This document shows, one piece after another, positions 55,312 to 64,000 of a DNA stretch of 64,000 nt (its first letter is position 1; every line of letters starts with the position of its first letter). Both the position numbers and the translations under genes were made by a program. The stretch covers positions 1 through 64,000 of the forward strand of contig JAQTLV010000007.1 of assembly GCA_028714675.1 (NCBI GenBank). Direction: 5' to 3'. The notes under the pieces are model-generated. The model saw nothing but the letters and a program-made list of their open reading frames with translations. It did not search any database and had not been told where the DNA came from. This stretch comes from Sulfurovaceae bacterium. GTDB taxonomy: Bacteria; Campylobacterota; Campylobacteria; Campylobacterales; Sulfurovaceae.

Positions 55312-56778
55312 TTAATCTTCTGAATGATTTTCTGAATCTTCAAGTAAGTCGATTCGTGGATATGTAAACACTGTATCTCTTTCTACAACAATATTTTTCT
55401 TATCATCAACTGCATAAGCTTTTATTTTTATAGGAAGTGGGGTGTCTTTTGTTGCATCATTAACCAATACTTTGTCCGTTTTAATGACTACCACACTTTT
55501 TTTCTTTTTGCCAGCACCTATTTTAAATGGCTCTGTTGGGCGAATGATTTTTAAATCTTTATTGCCAACAATTTCAAAATAATATTTATGGGCTTTGCTA
55601 TCTGTATTTGTAAATAAAAATATATAGTCGTTTTCAACAACTTTATCATCATCTATTTTGTACAATCTTGTTGTTTTATTTACATTTAGAAGCATATTTT
55701 CTTTTTTGCTTCCTACTATAAATAGTGTTATTAGAACCAAAGTTAGAGCTACAAAATAAAGAACTGTTTTTGTTCTTAAATATTTTGTTTTCCCCTCTTG
55801 TGCAATTGTTTCTTTTTCGCTCGACCATCTTACCAAGCTTGGTTTACCTAATGCTCCCATAACTTTTGTACAAGCATCCACACACTCTAAACAATTTATA
55901 CATTCAAGCTGTAAGCCTTTTCTGATATCAATGTGTGTTGGACAAACAGTAACACAACTTTCGCAGGTTGTACATTCTGCATTTGGCTCCACCGCAAGCA
56001 ACTCTTTTTGTTTGGAATAAAGCTTGTGTCTCTCTGGTCCTCTACCATCATATATCTCTCCACCTCTGTGTGTATCATATATGGCCATTACTGTATCTTT
56101 ATCGTATAAAACAGATTGAACACGGCTATATGGGCATATATACACACAAAAATCTTCTTTGATAAATACAACATCAGCAACTAAAAATAGTGCAATGCCT
56201 ATAATAAATCCTAAAAGAACGGTATGCTCAGCAGGGTTTGCTAAATATCTAAAGAAATCTTCTGGCGGAACAAAATACCACATAAAACTTGATGCTGCCA
56301 ACAAAGACAAAGCCGACCATAAAAGTATAGCAACAACCCTTTTGATTTGATTTGATGGTTTGCTATAATCAGGCTTTTGTTGTTTGTTTGAAATTCTTTT
56401 TCTTAATCCCAAAAGTTTTGTCTCTATAATATCTCTATAGACTACTCTGAATATTGTTTGTGGACACGCCCAACCACACCAAGCTCTTCCTCCAATAGCA
56501 GTAAGCGCAAAAATTCCTAGAAATAGCAACATAAGCATAAATGGCATTAGATACAATTCTTGCATATCAAATGCTATTCCACCTAGATGAAGCTTCTTTT
56601 GATCAAAATTTAACAAAAATAGATGATTGCCATTTATTGTTATCCATGGCAACATAATACCAACAACCGTAACTCCTAAATAAAACCAATATCTTTTTAT
56701 TTGATATGGAACCCAACCAGACAAATACTCTTTGCCTTTATTTTTTTTGTCACTCTCTTCAATAGTAACGTCCGACAT
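55312..56778 (-). CDS. ccoG: Cytochrome c oxidase accessory protein CcoG (FixG/RdxA)
   Basis: A 488-residue polytopic membrane protein needed in copper handling and assembly of cbb3-type oxidase. It has four to five hydrophobic segments, a CGWACPQTIFRVV motif, CVYICPYSRVQ, and a cytoplasmic di-cluster ferredoxin domain (CTTCESCVTVCP and CINCLECVDACT). The C-terminal 120 residues form an Ig-like periplasmic domain. It is 2 bp downstream of a resolvase-like gene, so the two are co-transcribed. Confidence 0.95.
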   Translation of the reverse strand: MSDVTIEESDKKNKGKEYLSGWVPYQIKRYWFYLGVTVVGIMLPWITINGNHLFLLNFDQKKLHLGGIAFDMQELYLMPFMLMLLFLGIFALTAIGGRAWCGWACPQTIFRVVYRDIIETKLLGLRKRISNKQQKPDYSKPSNQIKRVVAILLWSALSLLAASSFMWYFVPPEDFFRYLANPAEHTVLLGFIIGIALFLVADVVFIKEDFCVYICPYSRVQSVLYDKDTVMAIYDTHRGGEIYDGRGPERHKLYSKQKELLAVEPNAECTTCESCVTVCPTHIDIRKGLQLECINCLECVDACTKVMGALGKPSLVRWSSEKETIAQEGKTKYLRTKTVLYFVALTLVLITLFIVGSKKENMLLNVNKTTRLYKIDDDKVVENDYIFLFTNTDSKAHKYYFEIVGNKDLKIIRPTEPFKIGAGKKKKSVVVIKTDKVLVNDATKDTPLPIKIKAYAVDDKKNIVVERDTVFTYPRIDLLEDSENHSED

Positions 56779-56780
56779 TT

Positions 56781-57434
56781 TTACCCCTTTGTAATATTTT
56801 TTTTGTCAAATGGACATATAATAAGTTTATCACTTAATCGCTTTGATGGCTCTTTTCCAAGATTAGAATCATTTAAAATATCTTTTATTCCTCTTGATTG
56901 TATATAATCTTTTAGTGAACTTCTGCTCACATTAAACTCTCTAGCTATTAAACTAACTGTATCGCCATTATTTAACATTTTTAAAATTTGGGAATACAAT
57001 GAATCAAATTTAGAATTTGATCTGCTTCCTTTTGGTCTACCTATAGTTTTAGAAACTTTTTTTTGTGCATCTCTCAGGTCATTCAAATATGGCAAAAATT
57101 CTCTCAAGCTTGTTTCCTTGCTAATGCTTGTTCGCGAATTGGCTACCCAAGCCTCAACGCCTCTGCTTATCAAACAAGTAATGACTTTAACAACATCTTC
57201 CGCCGATGAACTCAATATTGATATATCGCTTAGTACGATAATATCTCCTTTTTTGAGAGTATGTACAAATTTCTCAAACTCCAATCTTTCTTCTACCGAT
57301 ACATTTTTTGTAGTGTACTCAATTACCTCTTTGTTTATACTAATTGACTTTTTTAATGCAAAAGTTGCAATTGATTTTCGCTGCTGGGATACAGATTCTG
57401 AATTTAGATACTGTCTCATATAGGCATAAATCAT
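56781..57434 (-). CDS. Resolvase-like protein lacking the catalytic serine
   Basis: A 217-residue protein from the ATG at 57434, chosen for AAAGGAGATGTT upstream. Residues 1-130 match the serine-recombinase fold (IYAYMRQYLNSESVSQQ; later KGDIIVLSDISILSSSAEDV), but the YARVS motif that carries the nucleophilic Ser is replaced by YAYMR. The C-terminal part is a resolvase-type helix-turn-helix (GRPKGSRSNSKFDSL; ILKMLNNGDTVSLIAREFNVSRSSLKDYI). Recombination activity is therefore unlikely. It lies 2 bp before ccoG in an operon and no inverted repeats flank it, which points to a domesticated DNA-binding role. Confidence 0.82.
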   Translation of the reverse strand: MIYAYMRQYLNSESVSQQRKSIATFALKKSISINKEVIEYTTKNVSVEERLEFEKFVHTLKKGDIIVLSDISILSSSAEDVVKVITCLISRGVEAWVANSRTSISKETSLREFLPYLNDLRDAQKKVSKTIGRPKGSRSNSKFDSLYSQILKMLNNGDTVSLIAREFNVSRSSLKDYIQSRGIKDILNDSNLGKEPSKRLSDKLIICPFDKKNITKG

Positions 57435-57569
57435 AACATCTCCTTTTGGCATTGTGTCGATTATACATAATTTGATGATAAAAGTCAATTAAATTATATT
57501 TTTTTCGTCAAATATTTTTTAAACTATCAAGTAATTAATGGTAAAATTAATCAAACAAAAGGAGTGAGC

Positions 57570-58043
57570 GTGGAATTAACTCATTTAGATGAAAATGATA
57601 AACCAAAAATGGTTGATGTAACAGAGAAACAAAACACAACTAGAGTTGCAACAGCAAGTGGTGTTATACAAGTAAGTAGTGATGCTTATGTTGCTGTGAT
57701 TACAAATAGTGCGAAGAAAGGTCCTGTTTTGCAAACTGCTGTAGTTGCTGCTATTATGGGGGCTAAAAAAACGAGTGAGCTAATCCCCATGTGTCATCCT
57801 TTGCTTTTAACATCTATAAAAACAGATATAGAGGAGTTGCCAGATTTGCCAGGATTTAAACTTTTTGTAACAGCAAAATTAAGTGGACAAACCGGCGTAG
57901 AAATGGAAGCACTTACTGGTGTAAGTATAGGACTGCTCACAATATATGATATGCTAAAAGCAATTGATAAATCTATGATAATTAGTAATATACAATTAGA
58001 AGAAAAAAAGGGTGGGAAATCAGGCGACTTTATTCGCCAATAA
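57570..58043 (+). CDS. moaC: Cyclic pyranopterin monophosphate synthase MoaC
   Basis: A 157-residue Moco-pathway enzyme acting with MoaA on 3',8-cyclo-GTP. GTG at 57570 (AAAGGAG upstream) gives [20 protein letters not shown]; a GTG two codons earlier overlaps the Shine-Dalgarno and is less likely. Family motifs: [47 protein letters not shown], and the end GGKSGDF. Confidence 0.95.
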   Translation: MELTHLDENDKPKMVDVTEKQNTTRVATASGVIQVSSDAYVAVITNSAKKGPVLQTAVVAAIMGAKKTSELIPMCHPLLLTSIKTDIEELPDLPGFKLFVTAKLSGQTGVEMEALTGVSIGLLTIYDMLKAIDKSMIISNIQLEEKKGGKSGDFIRQ

Positions 58044-58115
58044 ATTCTTGCCAACGGCAAAGCTTTAGTGAGAGGAATTTTTGCAAGGCTTTGTTTTACA
58101 AAAAGGAGACATACA

Positions 58116-58388
58116 ATGATTACATTAGACGATAAAACAGAAGAAAAACCAGAAATTGAGTATCCAACTGGATGGGGATTTAAGATTATTGGAAAAAGTA
58201 GAGAAGATTTACATGCCTGCATAAAAGAAGTGCTTGGAGACAAAGAACATCTTTGCTCATATGGCAATGAATCGAGCAAGGGCAAATTTCACAGTTATAA
58301 TGCGAGCTGTGTGGTCATTTCAAAAGAAGAGAGAGATGCCATATTTAAAGCTTTTCAAGATCATCCATCGGTTAAAATTGTGATTTAA
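58116..58388 (+). CDS. DUF493 (YbeD-like) protein
   Basis: A 90-residue small alpha/beta protein with AAAAGGAGA upstream. Core: YPTGWGFKIIGKSREDLHACIKEVLGD, then KFHSYNASCVVISKEERDAIFKAFQDHPSVKIVI, matching the ACT-like DUF493 fold. Function is unresolved; a ligand- or protein-sensing role is inferred from the fold. It follows moaC at a 72-bp gap. Confidence 0.82.
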   Translation: MITLDDKTEEKPEIEYPTGWGFKIIGKSREDLHACIKEVLGDKEHLCSYGNESSKGKFHSYNASCVVISKEERDAIFKAFQDHPSVKIVI

Positions 58389-58404
58389 ATTTATATTAAA
58401 TTGG

Positions 58405-58857
58405 CTATTTTTGCTTTTCTCTATTCTTTAGCCAAAACTCATAAATCAAAAACCAGCCAATTGCAAAATCTATCATCACATCTGCAAAATTAAAAACGGC
58501 GAAATCAAACCCACAATGCCATGCTACATAATCCACAACACCGCCATAAACAAATCTATCGCTCAGATTACCAAGTGCTGCTCCAACCAAAACTCCAGCA
58601 GGAATAGAGTATTTTTCAAGATATCCATCTTTAATCATAAAAAATGCCAATACCCCTACTAATGCCAATTGTAACCATTTTAGATTTTCGCCCAAAAAAG
58701 CCAACATAGAAAATGCGACTCCATTATTATAGTGAAGCTCCAATGATATGCAGCTACTTTGCAACTCAAATCCGCTAACAAAAATTGATTTAATAATTTG
58801 ATCGGCTATAAATATAGAAAAAACTGCTATTGTAAAGAATACATAGTTATTTTTCAA
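58405..58857 (-). CDS. lspA: Lipoprotein signal peptidase
   Basis: A 150-residue inner-membrane aspartyl protease that removes lipoprotein signal peptides after lipidation. Four transmembrane segments. Catalytic Asp residues lie in [20 protein letters not shown] and FNFADVMID. The start is TTG overlapping the glmM stop (TTGA), so it is translationally coupled. It converges with the DUF493 gene. Confidence 0.95.
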   Translation of the reverse strand: MKNNYVFFTIAVFSIFIADQIIKSIFVSGFELQSSCISLELHYNNGVAFSMLAFLGENLKWLQLALVGVLAFFMIKDGYLEKYSIPAGVLVGAALGNLSDRFVYGGVVDYVAWHCGFDFAVFNFADVMIDFAIGWFLIYEFWLKNREKQK

Positions 58858-60191
58858 GCTAATGCCTTGGTAAAATATGCCTTTGCCTCTTCCATCGTTG
58901 CTTCTAACTCTTTTTTGTTTTTGCCTTCTAAAAGCAATCTTATTTTATTTTCTGTTCCAGAATATCTAAATAGGTGTCTTATGCCTGCATTTTCTATTTT
59001 TGCACAAAACTCATCAAAACCCTCAAGCGATGATAACTCTTTTTTGTGTGAAATAGAAAGATTTACTAAAATCTGCGGATAAGACTCATATGGATTAAAT
59101 GCTTTACTCGCTACAACACCACTTTGAACTAAATATGCAAGTGCCTGAAGCCCGGAAGAGAGCCCATCGCCTGTTTTTGCATAATCACTGAAAATTATAT
59201 GTCCACTTTGCTCACCGCCAAAATTAATACCATTTTCCTGCATCATTGAAACCACATGCTTATCCCCAACTGCACTTCTAAGAAGTTTTATATCGTGTCC
59301 TGCCAGATACTCATCAAGTCCTTGATTGCTCATAACAGTAGCTACCATTGCTCCACCTTTTAGCATATTTTGGTTTTTAAGATAAATCGCCAAAACGCCC
59401 ATCAGTTTATCGCCATCTATGACTTTACCTTTTTCATCAACCATAACAACTCTATCAGCATCTCCGTCAAGAGCAATTCCTACATCTGCCCTATACTCTA
59501 ATACTGCTTTTGACAAAGTTTCAGGATACATGGCACCACAGCCATCATTTATATTAAATCCATTTGGCTCATTACCTATGACTATCACATCGGCTCCAAG
59601 CTCTTGTAATATAGTTGGTCCTGCTATATATCCGGCTCCGTTGGCACAATCAATAACCACTCTTTTACCAGCAAGGGTTAAATGTTTTGGAAAAGAATTT
59701 TTGATATGCACTATATATCTTCCTATTACATCATCTATTCTTTTAGACTTTCCTATGCCTTTATCTGTTGCCTGATTTTCATCAATCATAGTTTGATTTT
59801 TAAATATTGCTTCTATTTCAATCTCATTTGACTTGTCTAACTTGTTTCCGTTAGAATCAAAAAATTTTATTCCGTTATCACAAAAAGGGTTATGGCTTGC
59901 CGAAATCATAATTCCACCATCACATCTCATATCTTCTGTTAAAAATGCTACAGCAGGAGTAGGCATAGGTCCTATTTGAATTACATTAAACCCAACAGCA
60001 GTAAGCCCAGAAACCATGGCATTTTCAACCATATAACCACTAATTCTGGTGTCCTTACCAACTAAGATTTTATTTGTCTTTGATGTTTTTTTAAAATAAA
60101 TCCCTGCTGCCATGGCAAGCTTCATTACATCAAAAGCATTTATCTTAGCTCCGGCTTTTCCTCTTACTCCATCAGTTCCGAATAATGCCAT
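58854..60191 (-). CDS. glmM: Phosphoglucosamine mutase
   Basis: A 445-residue enzyme interconverting GlcN-6-P and GlcN-1-P for cell-wall precursors. The ATG at 60191 ([17 protein letters not shown]) has GAGGTAAAA upstream; the frame is open to 60230. The phosphoserine motif is [20 protein letters not shown], the metal site DGDADRV, the sugar loop [10 protein letters not shown] and the phosphate loop [10 protein letters not shown]. The stop overlaps lspA. Confidence 0.97.
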   Translation of the reverse strand: MALFGTDGVRGKAGAKINAFDVMKLAMAAGIYFKKTSKTNKILVGKDTRISGYMVENAMVSGLTAVGFNVIQIGPMPTPAVAFLTEDMRCDGGIMISASHNPFCDNGIKFFDSNGNKLDKSNEIEIEAIFKNQTMIDENQATDKGIGKSKRIDDVIGRYIVHIKNSFPKHLTLAGKRVVIDCANGAGYIAGPTILQELGADVIVIGNEPNGFNINDGCGAMYPETLSKAVLEYRADVGIALDGDADRVVMVDEKGKVIDGDKLMGVLAIYLKNQNMLKGGAMVATVMSNQGLDEYLAGHDIKLLRSAVGDKHVVSMMQENGINFGGEQSGHIIFSDYAKTGDGLSSGLQALAYLVQSGVVASKAFNPYESYPQILVNLSISHKKELSSLEGFDEFCAKIENAGIRHLFRYSGTENKIRLLLEGKNKKELEATMEEAKAYFTKALA

Positions 60192-60257
60192 TTTTACCTC
60201 ATTATGTTTAATTGGGAAAATTGTAACCAAAGTTTGATTAAAAATCTAGAAATATAG

Positions 60258-60263
60258 TATAAT
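60258..60263 (+). promoter_or_regulatory. -10 box of rpsT and its long leader
   Basis: TATAAT after AAATATAG, expected start near 60270, giving a leader of about 118 nt before the rpsT ATG. The leader contains TTAGC/GCTAA-type inverted repeats (near 60274 and 60310). S20 regulates its own translation in E. coli; a similar use here is only suggested. Confidence 0.55.
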
Positions 60264-60387
60264 TCCGATATACCTTAGCAAAACTATTAAACTTTATTTA
60301 ATGTTATTTTAGCTAAAATTCGCGAACTTATTGTCTAAATTAGATTACAGACATATCATAACAATAGAAATTTTTTAAGGAAAAAAA

Positions 60388-60657
60388 ATGGCACATCACA
60401 AATCAGCAAAAAAAAGAATTTTGCAAACTGCGGTTAAAACAGAGAGAAATAGATATTACAGAACTAGAATCAAAAACATAACAAAGGCTGTACTAGAAGC
60501 TGTTGAAAAAAATGACAAAACAGCAGCTGCTGAAGCATTTAAATTTGCAAATCAACAAATTCATTCACTTGTTAGTAAAGGTTTTATCAAAAAATCTACT
60601 GCATCAAGAAAAATTAGTCGTTTACACAAAAGGGTAAACGCTGTAGAAGCTGCGTAA
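60388..60657 (+). CDS. rpsT: 30S ribosomal protein S20
   Basis: An 89-residue, very basic, all-helical protein of the 30S body ([21 protein letters not shown]; ending [17 protein letters not shown]). TTAAGGAAAAAA precedes the ATG. It is 44 bp upstream of prfA, its usual neighbour in this phylum. Confidence 0.97.
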   Translation: MAHHKSAKKRILQTAVKTERNRYYRTRIKNITKAVLEAVEKNDKTAAAEAFKFANQQIHSLVSKGFIKKSTASRKISRLHKRVNAVEAA

Positions 60658-60701
60658 GCAGTTTCTTAAACTACAACCTCTTTTAAAAATACTTAATAAT
60701 A

Positions 60702-61769
60702 ATGTTTCAAGATAAATTATTACCTTTTATAACTAGATATAATGAGATTACAGAGCTATTAAGCGCTCCTGATATAGCAGATGACATCAAAAAGATGACA
60801 GAGCTTAGCCGTGAACAATCAAACCTAAGTGAGATTGTAGAAAAAGCAAAAAGATATATATCAGTATCAGAATCTATCACCGAAAACAAAGAGCTTTTGA
60901 GCGACCCTGAACTTGGTGAACTTGCAAAAGAAGAATTGCCTCTACTAGAAGAAGAGATTGCCTCCCTTGAAGAAGAGATAAAAGTTCTAATGATTCCAAA
61001 AGATAAAAATGATGATAAAGATATCTTTATAGAACTTCGTGCTGGAACTGGCGGAGACGAAAGTGCCTTGTTTGTTGCAGATGTGTTTAAAATGTATTTT
61101 AGATACGCTGAAATTCAAAGATGGAAAGTTGAGATTGTAAGCTCATCTGAGGGAAGTGCTGGCGGATACAAAGAGCTTATTTTCCAAATCAAAGGAAATG
61201 GTGTTTACTCAAAGTTAAAATATGAGGCTGGAACACATAGGGTACAAAGAGTGCCAGATACCGAAACTCAAGGCAGGGTACATACATCTGCTATTACTGT
61301 TGCGGTTATCCCTGAAGTAGATGATGTAGAAGTTGATATAAAACCAAATGAGATAAGAATGGATGTTTACCGCTCAAGTGGATGTGGCGGGCAGTCTGTA
61401 AACACAACAGACTCTGCTGTTAGACTTACTCATATACCAACAGGGATTGTTGTGGCAATCCAAGATGAAAAATCTCAACACAAAAATAGAGATAAAGCTA
61501 TGAAAGTACTAAAAGCTAGAGTTTACGAACAAGCTATGCAACAACAGCTAGATGCCGCATCTGCAGATAGAAAACTTCAAGTTGGAACTGGAGATAGAAG
61601 TGAAAAGATAAGAACATACAACTATCCTCAAAACAGGCTTACAGATCACCGCATAGGACTTACAATATATGCTCTTGATGATGTGATGGAAAATGGCAAT
61701 CTTAAGCTTGTCGTGGATCCTCTCATCGCTCATGCACAAGCAGAAGCCATTACTGCCGCTGGGTTGTAA
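60702..61769 (+). CDS. prfA: Peptide chain release factor 1
   Basis: A 355-residue factor terminating at UAA and UAG. The GGQ motif is in [20 protein letters not shown] and the codon-recognition tripeptide region follows the pattern of RF1. No good Shine-Dalgarno precedes the ATG at 60702. Probably co-transcribed with rpsT. It converges with the polyferredoxin gene. Confidence 0.97.
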   Translation: MFQDKLLPFITRYNEITELLSAPDIADDIKKMTELSREQSNLSEIVEKAKRYISVSESITENKELLSDPELGELAKEELPLLEEEIASLEEEIKVLMIPKDKNDDKDIFIELRAGTGGDESALFVADVFKMYFRYAEIQRWKVEIVSSSEGSAGGYKELIFQIKGNGVYSKLKYEAGTHRVQRVPDTETQGRVHTSAITVAVIPEVDDVEVDIKPNEIRMDVYRSSGCGGQSVNTTDSAVRLTHIPTGIVVAIQDEKSQHKNRDKAMKVLKARVYEQAMQQQLDAASADRKLQVGTGDRSEKIRTYNYPQNRLTDHRIGLTIYALDDVMENGNLKLVVDPLIAHAQAEAITAAGL

Positions 61770-61773
61770 AAAA

Positions 61774-62823
61774 TTATTTTATATCTTTTGCTAAAGTGAA
61801 TAAACTACTGTTATTATTTGCAAAATCTATACATCTTTTGCAAATCTTCTCATCTTCTTTTTGTGGAAAACTTACTTTGCATTCAGAACAGATAATAAAA
61901 TGATTTTCTATCAAAACTTCTGCACGGCTAAATGCTAGCGAGACTACATCAAAACCATCATCACTGCTAAATGATTTTTGTTTACAAATATCGTCACAAA
62001 TTCCACACGCTATACATCTAAGTTGCATAAAAAGAATTTTTGTCTTATCTGATGTGAATGAAAGTGCGTTTGTAGGGCAAAATTGCACACAATCACCACA
62101 ATTATCACAACTTTTAAAATCTATATTTTTGTGTGTAAAAAAGCTAAATTTATCATTTATCTTTTCTGTTGGCAAGGTATCTACAATAGCTTTAAGAGAA
62201 TTTTGGAAGATGGCTCTTGATTTTGGCAATGTCTCTTTTGGATCAAAAAGCATATCAATACTATCGTCTTGCACATCGAGAGAGCTTACATCTTTGACAA
62301 AAGATTTAAGTGCTTGACGTCTAGATATCTCTATAGTTTCTTTGTTTATCGTGATAGTTTTTTGGTTTATGTGACCTAAAAATCTATTGGCTTCTTCAAT
62401 ATTTTTTTCTATTGCATCCGATACTTTACTCTCGATATTTAATTTACATTCTTCGCATTTTGACATATCACAAGTTACGCTTTTGGCTCTCAATCCAAGC
62501 GATATCAACTCCTCGCTTTTGAAAACGCTGATGCAATTTTTACTATTGTTGCAAGTTAGATTAAGCTCTTGATTAAATCCACTTTTAACTATAAATGCCG
62601 ATGTATCAAACCCACTATTTATGATTGTACTTGTAGGACATACGCCTACACATACATTACAGCCAATGCATTTAGTGCTATCAATTGCTATCCTTTTTGC
62701 CACCAAATTTATCGCTGTTGTGGGGCAAATATCTATACATTTCGAACACTCATTATGATAATACTCACCTCTCAAACACTTTAGAGGCTCTATCTTTATA
62801 CCATCGTTACTTAGAAAGCTCAT
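61774..62823 (-). CDS. Polyferredoxin-type [4Fe-4S] protein
   Basis: A 349-residue protein with at least four cluster motifs: CSKCIDICP and CIGCNVCVGVCP near the N-terminus, CDNCGDCVQFCP and CIACGICDDIC near residue 250-290, plus two zinc- or cluster-like pairs (CEEC; CSEC...CKRC). The start at 62823 is six bases from GAGG; the ATG at 62826 is an alternative. No Tat or Sec signal, so probably cytoplasmic. It overlaps the TorD-like gene, which suggests electron transfer or cofactor maturation for a molybdo/tungsto-enzyme such as formate dehydrogenase outside the window. Confidence 0.85.
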   Translation of the reverse strand: MSFLSNDGIKIEPLKCLRGEYYHNECSKCIDICPTTAINLVAKRIAIDSTKCIGCNVCVGVCPTSTIINSGFDTSAFIVKSGFNQELNLTCNNSKNCISVFKSEELISLGLRAKSVTCDMSKCEECKLNIESKVSDAIEKNIEEANRFLGHINQKTITINKETIEISRRQALKSFVKDVSSLDVQDDSIDMLFDPKETLPKSRAIFQNSLKAIVDTLPTEKINDKFSFFTHKNIDFKSCDNCGDCVQFCPTNALSFTSDKTKILFMQLRCIACGICDDICKQKSFSSDDGFDVVSLAFSRAEVLIENHFIICSECKVSFPQKEDEKICKRCIDFANNNSSLFTLAKDIK

Positions 62824-63385
62824 CATTAACCTCTTCAAAAAGACTACTGTAGTCTTCAAACATAAAGTCTATTGTGAAATCACATATATCTTTATAAAAT
62901 GGGTTATCACTCATCTCTTTTGTTGAAATTAGATATGGTGGTACCCATACCATAAGATGTTCTTCGTAAAATTTTATTTGGGCTAATTTATCTTTTTGTA
63001 GTACTAAATTTTGCATGAAGCCAAATTCTATTGCCAAATGATCTGGAACATGAAGAGATGATGCTGCCAAATTCAAATCGTAGCCATGATTAAAATAAAA
63101 TTGCATTACTGGATTTTGAAGACCTACAAGTATCTCATTTTTAGCATCAATTACTGCCGATTCCACTGGATGGTTATTTGTAACAAAAAGAGAATGAAAT
63201 GCCACATTAAGTTCTGCTAAAAGCTTTTCTTCATCATTTTGTTTTAGATATTTGTATGCATTTTCTCCTATAGTTTTAAGCAAATCCTCATTGGCTTGAA
63301 TCTCGTTTAAAAGTTTTTTTTCTATATGTGAGCTAAAAATTCTAGAAAGAAATGCAAAAATATATGCTCTTATTTTATTGTCCAA
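62807..63385 (-). CDS. TorD/DmsD-family chaperone
   Basis: A 192-residue all-helical protein. The frame extends to 63439 without an ATG; TTG at 63385 is chosen because GGAG lies seven bases upstream and MDNKIRAYIFAFLSRIFS resembles family starts. The core shows YFNHGYDLNLAASSLHVPDHLAIEFGFMQNLV, matching the family motif E(F/Y)xxP-DHL. TorD proteins bind twin-arginine signals and guide insertion of molybdenum cofactor. It overlaps the polyferredoxin gene. Confidence 0.85.
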   Translation of the reverse strand: MDNKIRAYIFAFLSRIFSSHIEKKLLNEIQANEDLLKTIGENAYKYLKQNDEEKLLAELNVAFHSLFVTNNHPVESAVIDAKNEILVGLQNPVMQFYFNHGYDLNLAASSLHVPDHLAIEFGFMQNLVLQKDKLAQIKFYEEHLMVWVPPYLISTKEMSDNPFYKDICDFTIDFMFEDYSSLFEEVNDELSK

Positions 63386-63486
63386 AAAAATCTCCAAATT
63401 AAGTTTAGTTGTAGCATATCTAAAAAAATATAATACCAAAATAATTTACAATGTATACCTAAATATATATTGGAAAATATTTTAAA

Positions 63487-63510
63487 TTTCTCTAGCTTTA
63501 GCTAGAGAAA
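63487..63510 (-). terminator. Terminator hairpin after the lipoprotein gene
   Basis: A 10-bp stem TTTCTCTAGC/GCTAGAGAAA with a 4-nt loop lies 5 bp past the stop of the lipoprotein gene on the minus strand, followed by TTTAAAATA. It separates that gene from the TorD-like gene. Confidence 0.65.
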
Positions 63511-63515
63511 ATATT

Positions 63516-63971
63516 TTACAAACATCCCTTAAAGAATGATTTTGCTGGTGGTGGTGGAGCTTCATAATTTTTTACAATTATTGTTTTATTATTGTCAGAC
63601 AAATCTCCTTTTATCATCACCTGATCTTTACTTATACCTTCTTCGATGAGTCCTGCTACATTTTTAAACTTAGATATATCCAATTTATAATATTGCAAAT
63701 CATCATGAGAATAAAGAACTAATTCCGTCTTTTCTTCATCTCCAACTTCCCATTTTTGATAACATTCACCCTCTCCACAAACTACACTTTCCAGTCTACA
63801 ATCTTGGAACATTCCTTGATCCATACACCATTTTGTCGTTAAAAAGCCTTGCTTCTCGAAAGTTCCATTAGAGTCCGCTGAAGCTTCGGAACCATTATTA
63901 TCTCCTCCACCTTTACCACATCCAACGATTATCAAAGAGGCAAACAATAAACTTAATATACTTTTTTTCAT
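63516..63971 (-). CDS. Hypothetical lipoprotein with conserved-looking cysteines
   Basis: A 151-residue protein with a lipoprotein signal (LLFASLIIVGC, Cys18), a Gly/Ser/Asn-rich linker (GKGGGDNNGSEASADSNG), and a compact domain with Cys in KWCMDQG, QDCRLESVVCGEGECYQKW and the terminal FKGCL. The Pro run EAPPPPAKS near the end is distinctive. No family is recognised. It is upstream of the TorD-like gene but separated from it by a terminator. Confidence 0.72.
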   Translation of the reverse strand: MKKSILSLLFASLIIVGCGKGGGDNNGSEASADSNGTFEKQGFLTTKWCMDQGMFQDCRLESVVCGEGECYQKWEVGDEEKTELVLYSHDDLQYYKLDISKFKNVAGLIEEGISKDQVMIKGDLSDNNKTIIVKNYEAPPPPAKSFFKGCL

Positions 63972-64000
63972 TTTTCAACCCCTGCTTTTAATGTTTTTAG

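Noticed and set aside
56781-57434. Resolvase gene as part of a transposon or invertible segment
   Set aside because: No flanking inverted repeats or transposase, catalytic serine motif missing, and tight operon linkage to ccoG.

Overview
This AT-rich window comes from a member of the Campylobacterota (Epsilonproteobacteria), most likely a free-living, sulfur-oxidiser-like lineage of the Sulfurimonas/Sulfuricurvum/Sulfurovum type rather than Helicobacter. The reasons are: the gene order tuf-rpmG-tRNA-Trp-secE-nusG-rplK-rplA-rplJ-rplL-rpoB-rpoC-rpsL-rpsG-fusA with rpoB and rpoC as separate genes; two futalosine-pathway menaquinone genes (mqnA, mqnD); a PglF/PglB pair for bacterial N-glycosylation; the recA-eno-ftsB order; a short BioB; and CcoG of the cbb3 oxidase assembly pathway. 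This assignment is inference from gene content, with no database search.

Layout. 1-5300 is an accessory segment: a subtilisin-like protease cut by the window edge, a 72-residue helix-turn-helix protein, and a 1002-residue serralysin-type RTX metalloprotease carrying a perfect 551-bp internal duplication. 5.4-22.8 kb is the translation/transcription block, all on the minus strand, with five tRNA genes and a consensus sigma-70 promoter at its upstream end. 22.9-25.4 kb encodes two cytochrome bd-superfamily (CydA-like) subunits, one with a fused c-type heme domain. 25.6-30.9 kb holds yaaA, a SUI1-like factor, a NifX-like protein behind a Fur-box-like site, an S24-type (LexA/CI-like) repressor, moeA-moaE-moaD and mqnA. 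30.9-41.3 kb (minus) holds a UbiB-like kinase, a phasin-like protein, metE, gltX, pglB, pglF and comEA. 41.4-45 kb (plus) is dcd, topA, bioB; 45-47.7 kb (minus) is ftsB, eno, recA. 47.9-51.4 kb (plus) is a DsrE-like protein, a CRP-family regulator, an NlpC/P60 hydrolase, mqnD and murB. 51.4-57.4 kb (minus) has envelope proteins, thiol peroxidase, an SQR-like flavoprotein, ccoG and a resolvase-like protein without its catalytic serine. 57.6-64 kb has moaC, a DUF493 protein, lspA, glmM, rpsT, prfA, a polyferredoxin, a TorD-like chaperone and a lipoprotein.

The strongest unexplained signal is regulatory. A 29-bp palindrome with core TATGACAATTTGACATA lies upstream of recA and, at 28 of 29 identical positions, upstream of the S24 repressor gene 20 kb away. 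A diverged copy (15 of 17 core positions) lies upstream of the HTH-only paralogue of that repressor at 2056. The repressor keeps an Ala-Gly scissile bond and a Ser/Lys dyad 37 residues apart, as in LexA. Together these suggest an SOS-like circuit built on a CI-type repressor with a truncated paralogue reading the same operator, in a phylum generally described as lacking LexA. A second self-contained circuit is the dsrE-crp pair, where a perfect TGTGA-N6-TCACA site sits 41.5 bp upstream of the start inferred from a TATAAT box.
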